Below, piece after piece: positions 7,557 to 14,890 of a stretch of DNA of 16,200 nt. Numbering within the stretch: position 1 is the stretch's first letter; every line of letters starts with the position of its first letter. Source of the DNA: Bordetella parapertussis. Its GTDB lineage: Bacteria; Pseudomonadota; Gammaproteobacteria; Burkholderiales; Burkholderiaceae_C. Position numbers and translations under genes: made by a program. The notes beneath the pieces are model-generated. The model was not told the origin of the DNA and ran no database searches. It saw nothing but the letters and a program-made list of their open reading frames with translations. Location: assembly GCA_945873925.1 (NCBI GenBank), contig CAMCES010000038.1, positions 1-16,200 of the forward strand, read 5' to 3'.

Positions 7557-8522
7557 TCAGTGGGCGAAGTGGTCATAGGACGCAAAGCGGCGTGACATGG
7601 GCGTGCCTTGCAAGTCCAGCACCTGCAAACCAGGTGTGTGGGTGATGCGGCCAATGCAGGTGACCGCCACGCCGCAGTCGTTGGCAGCTTCTTGCACCGC
7701 ATCCGCCTGGTCGGGCGCGGCAGTGAACAGCAGCTCGTAATCGTCACCACCGGCCAGCGCAAAGTCAAGGCGGCGGTTCATGGGCAGCGACTGCATGGCT
7801 GGGCTGATGGCCGCGCTGTCTGCCACCCATGCGGTGGTCAGCACCCCGCCTAGCTTGGAGCGTTTCAACACATGGCCCAAGTCGCCCACCAAGCCATCGC
7901 TGATGTCGATCGCGGCATTGGCAAGACCGCGCAACGCCAGACCGAGCGCCACGCGGGGCGTGGGTTGTTCCATGCGCATTCGAGCTGCTTCAAAGTGCTC
8001 GGCTTCCAGTCTCAGGTTGCCGCGCAACACCTCCAGCGCCAAGCGGGCGTCCCCGACCGTACCGCTGACGTAAATATCGTCACCCAGCTGCGCATGCTGT
8101 CGCAACAGTGCGTCCCCGGGGGGCACCTCTCCCAACACCGTGATGCAAATGTTCAGCGGCCCCAAGGTGGTGTCGCCGCCGATCAGCTCGCAGCCATGGG
8201 CATCGGCCAAGGCCCACAGGCCTTGCGAAAAGCCTTGCAGCCAAGCTTCGTCGATCTGCGGCAAGGCCAGCGCCAAGGTAAAGGCCAGCGGTTTGGCGCC
8301 ACAAGCGGCCAAGTCGCTCAGATTGACCGCCAAGGCCTTGTGGCCCAGCCGGCTGGGCAAGGTGGTGCTCAGGAAATGGCGACCATCGACCAGCATGTCC
8401 GAGGACACCGCCAACTGCATGCCGGGTTGCTGCTGCAGCAGGGCACAGTCGTCACCCACACCCAACACGGCTTGCCGCACAGGACGGGTGAAAAAGCGCG
8501 CGATCAGGTCAAATTCGCCCAT
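7557..8522 (-). CDS. thiL: Thiamine-monophosphate kinase ThiL
   Basis: ThiL phosphorylates thiamine monophosphate with ATP to produce thiamine diphosphate, the active cofactor. The 321-residue protein starts MGEFDLIARFF and shows the AIR-synthase-like fold signatures: GVGDDCA (21-27), SSDMLVDGRHF (40-50), NLSDLAACGAKPLAF (67-81), GGDTT (115-119), DISDGLVGDLGH (206-217) and GGDDYELLF (258-266). The acidic residues in these motifs bind Mg-ATP. Length is typical for the family. It is 4 bases downstream of apaG and 6 bases upstream of pgpA, so these genes are almost certainly one transcript. No other thiamine gene or TPP riboswitch is visible nearby. Confidence 0.96.
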   Translation of the reverse strand: MGEFDLIARFFTRPVRQAVLGVGDDCALLQQQPGMQLAVSSDMLVDGRHFLSTTLPSRLGHKALAVNLSDLAACGAKPLAFTLALALPQIDEAWLQGFSQGLWALADAHGCELIGGDTTLGPLNICITVLGEVPPGDALLRQHAQLGDDIYVSGTVGDARLALEVLRGNLRLEAEHFEAARMRMEQPTPRVALGLALRGLANAAIDISDGLVGDLGHVLKRSKLGGVLTTAWVADSAAISPAMQSLPMNRRLDFALAGGDDYELLFTAAPDQADAVQEAANDCGVAVTCIGRITHTPGLQVLDLQGTPMSRRFASYDHFAH

Positions 8523-8526
8523 GGCC

Positions 8527-8913
8527 TCAGTGCAAGTGGCGCGCGCTGTCGCTCAAGGCATCCAGCACAAACATGGGAATGTCCACATCGAACTTTTCAC
8601 CATCGACCGCCACACAAAAATAGCTGCCGTGCATGGTGCCCGTGGGTGTGCGCAGTCGGGTGCCACTGGTGTATTCAAAGCTCTCGCCGGGTTGCAGCAA
8701 GGGTTGGTGGCCCACCACACCCAAACCGCGAATTTTCTCGTGCAGTCCATTGGCATCATTGATGTGCCAGGTGCGCGACACCACTTGCGCGGCCATGCTG
8801 CCGGTGTTGCGGATAAACACCTTGTAAGAAAAGGCATACATACCGTTTTCTGGCGAGGATTGCTCTGGCTGGTATTGGGGGATGACTTCAACACTGAAAT
8901 GGTAGGCGGGCAT
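8527..8913 (-). CDS. apaG: ApaG protein
   Basis: ApaG is a small fibronectin-III-like beta-sandwich protein, historically linked to cobalt and magnesium phenotypes; its biochemical role is unsettled. The 128-residue product contains the family hallmarks YAFSYKVFIRNTG (26-38), SRTWHINDANG (46-56), GLGVVGHQPLLQPGESFEYTSG (63-84) and MHGSYFCV (94-101). The GxGxxG-like loop at 63-68 is conserved in the family. It is the first gene of the minus-strand operon and diverges from rpe with 66 bases between the start codons. Identification is strong; function is not. Confidence 0.95.
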   Translation of the reverse strand: MPAYHFSVEVIPQYQPEQSSPENGMYAFSYKVFIRNTGSMAAQVVSRTWHINDANGLHEKIRGLGVVGHQPLLQPGESFEYTSGTRLRTPTGTMHGSYFCVAVDGEKFDVDIPMFVLDALSDSARHLH

Positions 8914-8942
8914 GGCTTTGTGTCTGACAGGGTTTTGCTGGA

Positions 8943-8971
8943 ATGACGCTGGGGCATTCTGACACCATAAT
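8943..8971 (+). promoter_or_regulatory. Candidate sigma-70 promoter for rpe
   Basis: ATGACG (8943-8948, four of six matches to TTGACA) and CATAAT (8966-8971, five of six matches to TATAAT) are separated by exactly 17 bases. The predicted start of transcription, about 8977-8979, lies at the rpe ATG (8980), and no Shine-Dalgarno sequence precedes that ATG. Confidence 0.45.
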
Positions 8972-8979
8972 CATGTCCC

Positions 8980-9660
8980 ATGAACCAAACCCACCGCATC
9001 GCCCCTTCGATTTTGTCCGCTGACTTTGCCCGCCTGGGCGACGAGGTGAAAAACGTCATCGCCGCAGGCGCTGACTGGATTCACTTTGACGTGATGGACA
9101 ACCACTATGTCCCCAACCTGACCTTTGGCCCCATGGTCTGTCAGGCCTTGAAACCGCATGCCAAAACCGCATCCGGCGTGGCCGTGCCGATCGATGTGCA
9201 CCTGATGGTGCAACCGGTGGATGCACTGGCCGCCTTGTTTGCCCAGGCCGGTGCCGACCTGATCAGTTTTCACCCCGACGCTTCTGCCCATGCCCACCGC
9301 AGCGTCCAAGCCATCAAGGCAGCCGGCTGTCAGGCCGGCGTGGTGTTCAACCCAGCCGAGCCTTTGGACGTATTGGATTGGCTGATCGACGACATCGACC
9401 TGATTTTGATCATGAGCGTCAATCCTGGGTTTGGCGGTCAAAGCTTTATCGACTCGGCTTTGCGCAAGGTCGAGCATGCGCGCAAGCGCATCGAGGCCAG
9501 CGGCCGCGACATCCGTTTGGAGGTCGACGGTGGTATCAAGCCCGACAACATCCGCCAAGTCGCCAATGCCGGGGCCGACACCTTTGTGGCGGGCAGTGCC
9601 ATTTTTGGCAAACCCGATTACCAAGCCGTCATCGACCAGATGCGCGCGGCTTTGGCCTGA
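8980..9660 (+). CDS. rpe: Ribulose-phosphate 3-epimerase
   Basis: Rpe interconverts ribulose 5-phosphate and xylulose 5-phosphate in the pentose phosphate and Calvin pathways. The 226-residue TIM barrel begins IAPSILSADFARLG and shows the metal and catalytic sites in order: HFDVMDNHYVPNLTFGP (H35, D37), DVHLMVQPV (H74), MSVNPGFGGQSF (145-156) and EVDGGIKPDN (D183 plus phosphate binding). Length is normal. The ATG at 8980 fits the family N-terminus but has no visible ribosome-binding site. The rpe-gph-trp order is a known Burkholderiales arrangement, although here another gene separates rpe from gph. Confidence 0.97.
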   Translation: MNQTHRIAPSILSADFARLGDEVKNVIAAGADWIHFDVMDNHYVPNLTFGPMVCQALKPHAKTASGVAVPIDVHLMVQPVDALAALFAQAGADLISFHPDASAHAHRSVQAIKAAGCQAGVVFNPAEPLDVLDWLIDDIDLILIMSVNPGFGGQSFIDSALRKVEHARKRIEASGRDIRLEVDGGIKPDNIRQVANAGADTFVAGSAIFGKPDYQAVIDQMRAALA

Positions 9661-9667
9661 CCCTTTG

Positions 9668-10168
9668 ATGAAAGCCCTCATGTCCCCACGCCACTTTCTC
9701 CTTGGCCTGTGCGCCACCTTTGTCGCTGGCCATGCAGCCATCGCTGCTTGCATACCCAACGAACCCCTGACCCGTCCGGACAGCCGCTACCAAGCGGCGG
9801 ATGCCAATGGCGCGCAAGTCAAAGACCTGGAAACCGGTTTGGTCTGGCAACGTTGCGTGCATGGCCAACAATGGAATGGCAGCGCCTGTGCGGGCGACCC
9901 GATGGCCCAAGATTGGAACCTGGCTGGTAAAACCGCCGTGGCCAACGGTTGGCGCTTACCTACCCAAAAAGAGCTCGAAGGTCTGGCTGAAAAAAGTTGC
10001 TATGAACTCGCCTTGAACACCACCTGGTTTGGCTCCGGCCCCAGCGGTTGGTTCTGGACCGCCACTGACATGGGCAGTCCCGATGGGGCAGTGGTGGTGC
10101 ACTCGGGCAGCAGCCTGATTGCCAACCTGATCAAAAAGCTACCGCTGTTTGTCCGCTGGGTGAAGTGA
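9668..10168 (+). CDS. Secreted DUF1566 domain-containing protein
   Basis: The 166-residue product has an N-terminal signal peptide (about residues 1-26, HFLLGLCATFVAGHAAIA) and one DUF1566 (Lcl C-terminal-like) domain. Typical motifs are VKDLETGLVWQRC (51-63), GWRLPTQKELEGL (94-106), WFWTAT (128-133) and the closing VRWVK. The predicted mature protein has four cysteines (C28, C63, C74, C111) that may form disulfides in the periplasm. DUF1566 is related to C-type-lectin-like and FGE-sulfatase-like folds, but no catalytic role can be read from the sequence. ATG 9668 is 7 bases after rpe; ATG 9680 is an alternative start, and neither has a strong ribosome-binding site. The gene sits between rpe and gph, where I would not expect it. 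Confidence 0.8.
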   Translation: MKALMSPRHFLLGLCATFVAGHAAIAACIPNEPLTRPDSRYQAADANGAQVKDLETGLVWQRCVHGQQWNGSACAGDPMAQDWNLAGKTAVANGWRLPTQKELEGLAEKSCYELALNTTWFGSGPSGWFWTATDMGSPDGAVVVHSGSSLIANLIKKLPLFVRWVK

Positions 10169-10191
10169 ATAACCGCCAACAAAGGCCCAAT

Positions 10192-10890
10192 ATGCAACTT
10201 TCTTCTGTTCACGCGCTGATGATCGATCTCGATGGCACGATGGTCGACACCATGGCCGATTTCGAAGCCGCACTCAACCTGGCACTGGCTGACATTGACC
10301 TGCCAAAGGTGTCTCCGGCGGTGGTCAATATCGCGGTGGGCAAAGGCTCAGAGCACCTGGTACGCACCGTCTTGCAACACCAGCTCGCCCTGCCCGAGGT
10401 GCAAGCCAGCGGCTTGGTCTGCGACAGCACGGTGGTCGACACCTATTACGAACCGGCGTTTCAGCGCTACCAGCACCATTACGGCCGGGTAAATGGCCAA
10501 CATGCCCAGGTTTACGCAGGCGTGTTGGACGGCTTGAAAGCGTTTCAAACGCGGGGCTTGCCAATGGCTTGCCTGACCAACAAACCCACCGCCTTTGCCA
10601 AAGATTTGCTGGTCCGCAAAGGATTGGACAGTTTTTTTGGCCATGTGTTTGGCGGCGACGCTTTTTCACGCAAAAAGCCCGACCCGATGCCACTGCTGGA
10701 AACCTGCAAAGCCCTGGGCACATTGCCTGCGCACACGCTGATGTTGGGCGATTCGCAAAACGACGCACAAGCCGCGCGCGCCGCGGTCTGCCCGGTGGTG
10801 TTGGTCACTTACGGCTACAACCATGGCGAGCCTATCCGGGGCGTGAACTGTGATGGCTTCATCGACAGCTTCACCGAACTGCGGTTGTAA
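10192..10890 (+). CDS. gph: Phosphoglycolate phosphatase (HAD superfamily)
   Basis: Gph hydrolyses 2-phosphoglycolate, formed by RuBisCO oxygenation or DNA end repair, to glycolate. The 232-residue HAD protein has motif I MIDLDGTMVDT (nucleophile D12 and acid/base D14), motif II CLTNKP (T129), the motif III lysine in FSRKKPDP (161-162) and motif IV MLGDSQND (D187, D191), with an all-helical cap between motifs I and II. I chose ATG 10192 because AAAGG (10181-10185) lies 6 bases upstream and because it gives a normal distance to DLDGT. A GTG at 10165, overlapping the preceding stop as GTGA, would add 9 residues and cannot be excluded. Adjacency to trpE is conserved in Burkholderiales. Confidence 0.93.
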   Translation: MQLSSVHALMIDLDGTMVDTMADFEAALNLALADIDLPKVSPAVVNIAVGKGSEHLVRTVLQHQLALPEVQASGLVCDSTVVDTYYEPAFQRYQHHYGRVNGQHAQVYAGVLDGLKAFQTRGLPMACLTNKPTAFAKDLLVRKGLDSFFGHVFGGDAFSRKKPDPMPLLETCKALGTLPAHTLMLGDSQNDAQAARAAVCPVVLVTYGYNHGEPIRGVNCDGFIDSFTELRL

Positions 10891-10961
10891 GCGCCGCTGG
10901 CGCGTTGGGCGCCATGTGTCAAATGTTTTGGGCCTTGTGAGGCCGAGCTTGGAGGCTCCCC
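10891..10961 (+). promoter_or_regulatory. Candidate trpE leader with short Trp-codon ORF and alternative hairpins
   Basis: The 71-base gap before trpE holds an 8-codon ORF at 10914-10940 reading MCQMFWAL, with one Trp codon (TGG 10929-10931). A perfect stem GGCCT/AGGCC (10931-10935 with 10940-10944) overlaps its end. GGCCT can also pair with AGGCT at 10953-10957, which covers the trpE ribosome-binding site. Upstream, GGCGC (10899-10903) can pair with GCGCC on either side (10891-10895 or 10909-10913). No T-run follows any stem, so an intrinsic terminator is not supported. A role in Trp-responsive control is an inference. Confidence 0.3.
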
Positions 10962-12461
10962 GTGATCTCTGAATTGGAATTCAAAAGCCTGTCGTCCCAG
11001 GGCTTCAACCGCATTCCATTGGTGTTAGAAGCCTTTGCCGATCTGGAAACCCCGTTGTCTCTCTACCTGAAGCTGGCCTTCACCCAGGACGGTGGCCGGC
11101 ATAGCTTTTTGCTTGAGTCGGTCGTGGGTGGCGAGCGTTTTGGCCGTTACAGCTTTATCGGCTTGCCAGCGCGCACTTTGCTTCGGGCCAATGGCTTTGG
11201 CAAGGCCACGCAGACCGAGGTGGTGAGCGATGGGGTGGTGGTGGAAACCCACCAAGGCAACCCGCTGGATTTCATCGCCAGCTACCAACAACGTTTCAAG
11301 GTCGCCTTGCGACCAGGCATGCCGCGGTTTTGTGGTGGCTTGGCGGGTTATTTTGGTTACGACACGGTGCGCCACATCGAGAAAAAACTGCAGCACAGCT
11401 GCCCGCCCGACACCATGGGCTGCCCGGATATTTTGTTGCTGCAAACCGAAGAGCTTGCCGTGATCGATAACCTGTCGGGCAAGCTTTACCTGATGGTCTA
11501 CGCCGACCCAGCCAAGCCCGAGGCCTACAACCGCGCCAAAAAGCGTTTGCGCGACTTGAAGGACATGCTCAAGTACTCGGTGAGTGCACCAGTGGTCAAG
11601 GCCACCCCAAGCCACCCCACCGAGCGAGAATTTGCCAAGGCCGATTACATCAGCGCGGTCGAGCGCGCCAAGGGCCTGATCGAAGCCGGCGACTTCATGC
11701 AGGTGCAGGTCGGGCAGCGCATCAAAAAACGGTTCACCGAAAGCCCGTTGTCGCTCTACCGCGCGTTGCGCTCCTTGAACCCCAGCCCGTATATGTACTA
11801 CTACCACATGGGTGACTTCCATGTGGTGGGCGCCTCGCCCGAGATTTTGGTGCGTCAAGAGACCACCCCAGAGGGCAACAAGGTCACGATCCGCCCCTTG
11901 GCTGGCACGCGTCCGCGTGGTGCCACACCCGAGGCGGATGTGACGACCGAGCATGAATTGATCAACGATCCGAAAGAACGCGCCGAGCATGTGATGCTGA
12001 TCGACTTGGCGCGCAACGACATCGGGCGCATCGCCAAAACCGGTTCGGTCAAGGTCACGGAAGCCTTTGCGGTTGAGCGCTACAGCCATGTGATGCATAT
12101 CGTGAGCAATGTCGAAGGCATGTTGAAAGACGGCATGAGCAGCATGGACGTGTTGCGCGCGACTTTCCCGGCGGGCACCTTGACTGGCGCACCCAAGGTG
12201 CACGCCATGGAGCTGATCGACCAACTCGAGCCTGTCAAGCGTGGTGTTTACGGTGGCGCTTGCGGTTACCTGAGTTTTGCGGGTGACATGGACGTGGCGA
12301 TCGCGATCCGCACCGGCATCATCAAAGACGACACTCTGTACGTGCAAGCGGCTGCAGGGGTGGTGGCCGACTCGGTGCCCGAGATGGAGTGGCGTGAAAC
12401 CGAGCACAAAGCGCGCGCCTTGCTGCGCGCGAGCGAACTGGTCGAGGAGGGCTTGGAATGA
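10962..12461 (+). CDS. trpE: Anthranilate synthase component I
   Basis: TrpE condenses chorismate with ammonia, delivered by TrpG, to make anthranilate, the first committed step of tryptophan synthesis. The 499-residue protein has the N-terminal regulatory domain with the feedback motif LLES-x10-S (L50 to S64), which is known to bind inhibitory tryptophan, and the C-terminal chorismate-binding domain with RPLAGTRPRGA (311-321), ELINDPKERAEHVMLIDLARND (332-353), FPAGTLTGAPK (402-412) and GGACGYLSF (431-439). Translation starts at GTG 10962, with GGAGG (10951-10955) 6 bases upstream. The stop overlaps trpG by 4 bases. The intact LLES motif means allosteric control by Trp should be kept. Confidence 0.98.
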   Translation: MISELEFKSLSSQGFNRIPLVLEAFADLETPLSLYLKLAFTQDGGRHSFLLESVVGGERFGRYSFIGLPARTLLRANGFGKATQTEVVSDGVVVETHQGNPLDFIASYQQRFKVALRPGMPRFCGGLAGYFGYDTVRHIEKKLQHSCPPDTMGCPDILLLQTEELAVIDNLSGKLYLMVYADPAKPEAYNRAKKRLRDLKDMLKYSVSAPVVKATPSHPTEREFAKADYISAVERAKGLIEAGDFMQVQVGQRIKKRFTESPLSLYRALRSLNPSPYMYYYHMGDFHVVGASPEILVRQETTPEGNKVTIRPLAGTRPRGATPEADVTTEHELINDPKERAEHVMLIDLARNDIGRIAKTGSVKVTEAFAVERYSHVMHIVSNVEGMLKDGMSSMDVLRATFPAGTLTGAPKVHAMELIDQLEPVKRGVYGGACGYLSFAGDMDVAIAIRTGIIKDDTLYVQAAAGVVADSVPEMEWRETEHKARALLRASELVEEGLE

Positions 12462-13033
12462 AACTCCTGATGATCGACAACTACGACAGCTTCACCTACA
12501 ACCTGGTGCAGTACTTTGGCGAGTTGGGTGCCGAGGTGCTGGTGCACCGCAACGACGAAATCAGCTTGGCAGAGATCGAGGCTTTGCAGCCCAGCCACTT
12601 GGTGGTCTCGCCGGGGCCTTGCTCGCCGGCCGAGGCAGGCATTTCGGTGGCTGCGATTGGGCATTTCGCTGGCAAGCTGCCCATCCTGGGCGTCTGCCTG
12701 GGCCACCAAAGCATTGGCGCAGCGTTTGGCGGGCGCATCATCCGCGCCCAGCAGCTGATGCACGGCAAAACCAGCCTGATCCACACCCAGCAACAAGGCG
12801 TGTTCGCGGGGCTGCCCGAGCAGTTCACGGTCAACCGCTACCACTCGCTGGCGATCGAGCGCGGCAGTTGCCCAGCGCAATTGGAAGTGACGGCTTGGAC
12901 CGATGACGGTGAAATCATGGGTGTTCGCCACCGAAGCTTGCCGATTGAGGGTGTGCAGTTCCACCCCGAGTCGATCCTCACCGAGCACGGCCACGCCTTG
13001 TTGAACAATTTTTTGAAAACCCCGCAGCCATGA
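12458..13033 (+). CDS. trpG: Anthranilate synthase component II (glutamine amidotransferase)
   Basis: TrpG hydrolyses glutamine and passes ammonia to TrpE. The 191-residue class I amidotransferase begins MKLLMIDNYDSFTYNLVQYF and has the oxyanion motif SPGPCSP (51-57), the nucleophile C80 in GVCLGHQ and the catalytic H169/E171 pair in QFHPESI. Length is that of a stand-alone subunit. Both ends overlap neighbouring trp genes by 4 bases (ATGA at 12458 and 13030), which suggests coupled translation and balanced subunit supply. The same protein often also serves PabB for p-aminobenzoate synthesis; whether it does here cannot be read from the sequence. Confidence 0.97.
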   Translation: MKLLMIDNYDSFTYNLVQYFGELGAEVLVHRNDEISLAEIEALQPSHLVVSPGPCSPAEAGISVAAIGHFAGKLPILGVCLGHQSIGAAFGGRIIRAQQLMHGKTSLIHTQQQGVFAGLPEQFTVNRYHSLAIERGSCPAQLEVTAWTDDGEIMGVRHRSLPIEGVQFHPESILTEHGHALLNNFLKTPQP

Positions 13034-14067
13034 CGCAGATCACGCCCACCGAAGCTTTGCAACGCACGATCGAGCACCGTGAAATCTTCCATGACGAAAT
13101 GCTGCATTTGATGCGCTTGATCATGCAAGGCGAGATCACCCCCCTGATGACCGCGGCCATCCTGACCGGCTTGCGGGTCAAGAAGGAAACCATCGGCGAA
13201 ATCACGGCCGCGGCGCAGGTCATGCGCGAGTTCTCCACCAAGGTCGAGGTGGCTGACCGCACGCATTTGGTTGACATCGTCGGCACGGGCGGCGACGGCG
13301 CCAACACCTTCAACATCTCCACCTGCGCCATGTTCGTGGCGGCGGCGGCGGGTGCGCGGGTCAGCAAACACGGTGGTCGCAGCGTCAGCAGCAAAAGCGG
13401 CAGTGCCGATGTGCTCGAAAGCCTGGGCGTGCAGATCAACCTGTCGCCAGCGGCCATCGCCCAAAGCATTGCCGAGGTAGGCATTGGTTTCATGTTCGCG
13501 CCAAACCACCACCCGGCCATGAAAAACGTGGCGCCCGTGCGCAAGGAACTGGGCGTGCGCACCTTGTTCAATATCCTGGGGCCACTGACCAACCCGGCTG
13601 ATGCGCCGAATATGTTGATGGGTGTGTTTCACCCAGATTTGGTCGGTATCCAAATCCGCGCTTTGCAGCGCTTGGGGGCGCAGCACGCCCTGGTGGTGTA
13701 TGGCCGCGATGGCATGGACGAGGTGAGCCTGGGTGCGGCCACCTTGGTGGGTGAATTGAAAAACGGCGAGATCACCGAGTACGAAATCCATCCCGAAGAC
13801 TTTGGCCTGACCATGGCTGGCCACCGCGCTTTGCGGGTCGACACGCCCGATCAATCGCGTGACATGGTGCTTGCAGTACTCGACAACCAAGCGGGGCCGG
13901 CCCGGGATATCGTGGCGCTCAATGCGGGCGTGGCTTTGTACGCTGCCAATCTGGCGCCGACCATGGCTGTGGGTCTGAGCATGGCGCAGCAAGCCATGGC
14001 CCAAGGGCTGGCCAAAGCCAAGTTGGCACAATTGATCGCTTTTTCCGCCCAACACGCCCAGGCGTGA
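13030..14067 (+). CDS. trpD: Anthranilate phosphoribosyltransferase
   Basis: TrpD transfers phosphoribose from PRPP to anthranilate, the second pathway step. The 345-residue protein contains the PRPP-binding loop DIVGTGGDGANTFNIST (82-98), the KHGGRSVSSKSGSADVLE motif (113-130), the anthranilate-site segment NHHPAMKNVAPVRKELGVRT (159-178), NILGPLTNP (181-189) and the acidic GMDEVSLG motif that coordinates Mg2+. Length is typical. The start overlaps the trpG stop by 4 bases. The C-terminal region is helical and unremarkable. trpC follows after 19 bases. Confidence 0.98.
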   Translation: MTQITPTEALQRTIEHREIFHDEMLHLMRLIMQGEITPLMTAAILTGLRVKKETIGEITAAAQVMREFSTKVEVADRTHLVDIVGTGGDGANTFNISTCAMFVAAAAGARVSKHGGRSVSSKSGSADVLESLGVQINLSPAAIAQSIAEVGIGFMFAPNHHPAMKNVAPVRKELGVRTLFNILGPLTNPADAPNMLMGVFHPDLVGIQIRALQRLGAQHALVVYGRDGMDEVSLGAATLVGELKNGEITEYEIHPEDFGLTMAGHRALRVDTPDQSRDMVLAVLDNQAGPARDIVALNAGVALYAANLAPTMAVGLSMAQQAMAQGLAKAKLAQLIAFSAQHAQA

Positions 14068-14086
14068 CACTGACAAAGGCCTATCC

Positions 14087-14890
14087 GTGAGCGACATCCT
14101 GCAGCAAATCGTCAAAAGCAAACACGAAGAGGTGGCACTGCGTGCGCAAAAAATGCCCCTGGCAGTGGTGCGGGCAGATGCCCAAAGCCGGGTTCTGACC
14201 CGCGGGTTTGAGGCAGCATTGCGTCGCAAAATCGCGGTCGGGCAAGCCGCTGTCATTGCAGAAGTCAAAAAAGCCAGCCCCTCCAAGGGCTTGTTGCGCG
14301 AAGACTTCATTCCTGCCGACATTGCCCAAAGCTATGCCTGGGGTGACGGCAAGGTCAGCGCGGCCTGCTTGTCGGTGCTGACCGACCAACCCTACTTCCA
14401 AGGCAGCACCGATTTCCTCAAGCAAGCCCGGGCCTCCTGCGACCTGCCGGTGTTGCGCAAAGATTTCATGGTCGACATCTACCAAATTTTCGAGTCACGC
14501 GCCATGGGCGCGGACTGCGTGCTGTTGATCGCCGCTTGTTTGGATGATGCCCAAATGGCCGAGTTCGAGTCCGCCGCACACAGCTTGGACATGGCGGTGT
14601 TGGTCGAGGTGCACGACCAGGTCGAGCTCGAGCGGGCCTTGAAGTTGAAAACCCCTTTGTTGGGGGTGAACAACCGCAACCTGCGCAGCTTCGAGGTGTC
14701 TTTGGACACCACTTTGACGCTCATGGCTGACTTGCCTCCCGAGCGTTTGCTGATCACCGAAAGCGGCATCGCCACCCGCGAGGATGTGTTGCGCCTGCGC
14801 CAAGCAGGGGTCCATGCCTTCTTGGTCGGCGAGGCCTTCATGCGTGCTCCTGAGCCCGGCGAGGCATTGGCTGAATTGTTTGCTGACTGA
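14087..14890 (+). CDS. trpC: Indole-3-glycerol-phosphate synthase
   Basis: TrpC closes the ring of CdRP to form indole-3-glycerol phosphate. The 267-residue TIM barrel contains IAEVKKASPSKG (57-68; catalytic E59 and K61), LSVLTDQPYFQGS (95-107), VLRKDFMVD (122-130; K125), LVEVHD (172-177), LLGVNNRNL (191-199; N195), LLITESGI (221-228) and FLVGEAFM (245-252) phosphate-site elements. It is the single-domain form, with no TrpF fusion. The start is GTG 14087, supported by AAAGG (14075-14079). trpF, trpB and trpA are not in this segment, consistent with the separate trpFBA cluster usual in betaproteobacteria. Confidence 0.98.
   Translation: MSDILQQIVKSKHEEVALRAQKMPLAVVRADAQSRVLTRGFEAALRRKIAVGQAAVIAEVKKASPSKGLLREDFIPADIAQSYAWGDGKVSAACLSVLTDQPYFQGSTDFLKQARASCDLPVLRKDFMVDIYQIFESRAMGADCVLLIAACLDDAQMAEFESAAHSLDMAVLVEVHDQVELERALKLKTPLLGVNNRNLRSFEVSLDTTLTLMADLPPERLLITESGIATREDVLRLRQAGVHAFLVGEAFMRAPEPGEALAELFAD

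Noticed and set aside
9431..9667. Upstream extension of the DUF1566 frame into rpe
   Set aside because: It would overlap most of the rpe 3' half out of frame, and the signal peptide begins only after ATG 9668.
10891..10913. GC-rich hairpin after gph as an intrinsic terminator
   Set aside because: Stems GCGCC/GGCGC exist but no T-run follows, and gph and trpE are normally cotranscribed. It is treated as part of a possible leader instead.
11025..14322. Long minus-strand open frames (460 and 494 codons) opposite trpE, trpG, trpD and trpC
   Set aside because: They are shadows of intact trp genes, with no family signature and no ribosome-binding context.
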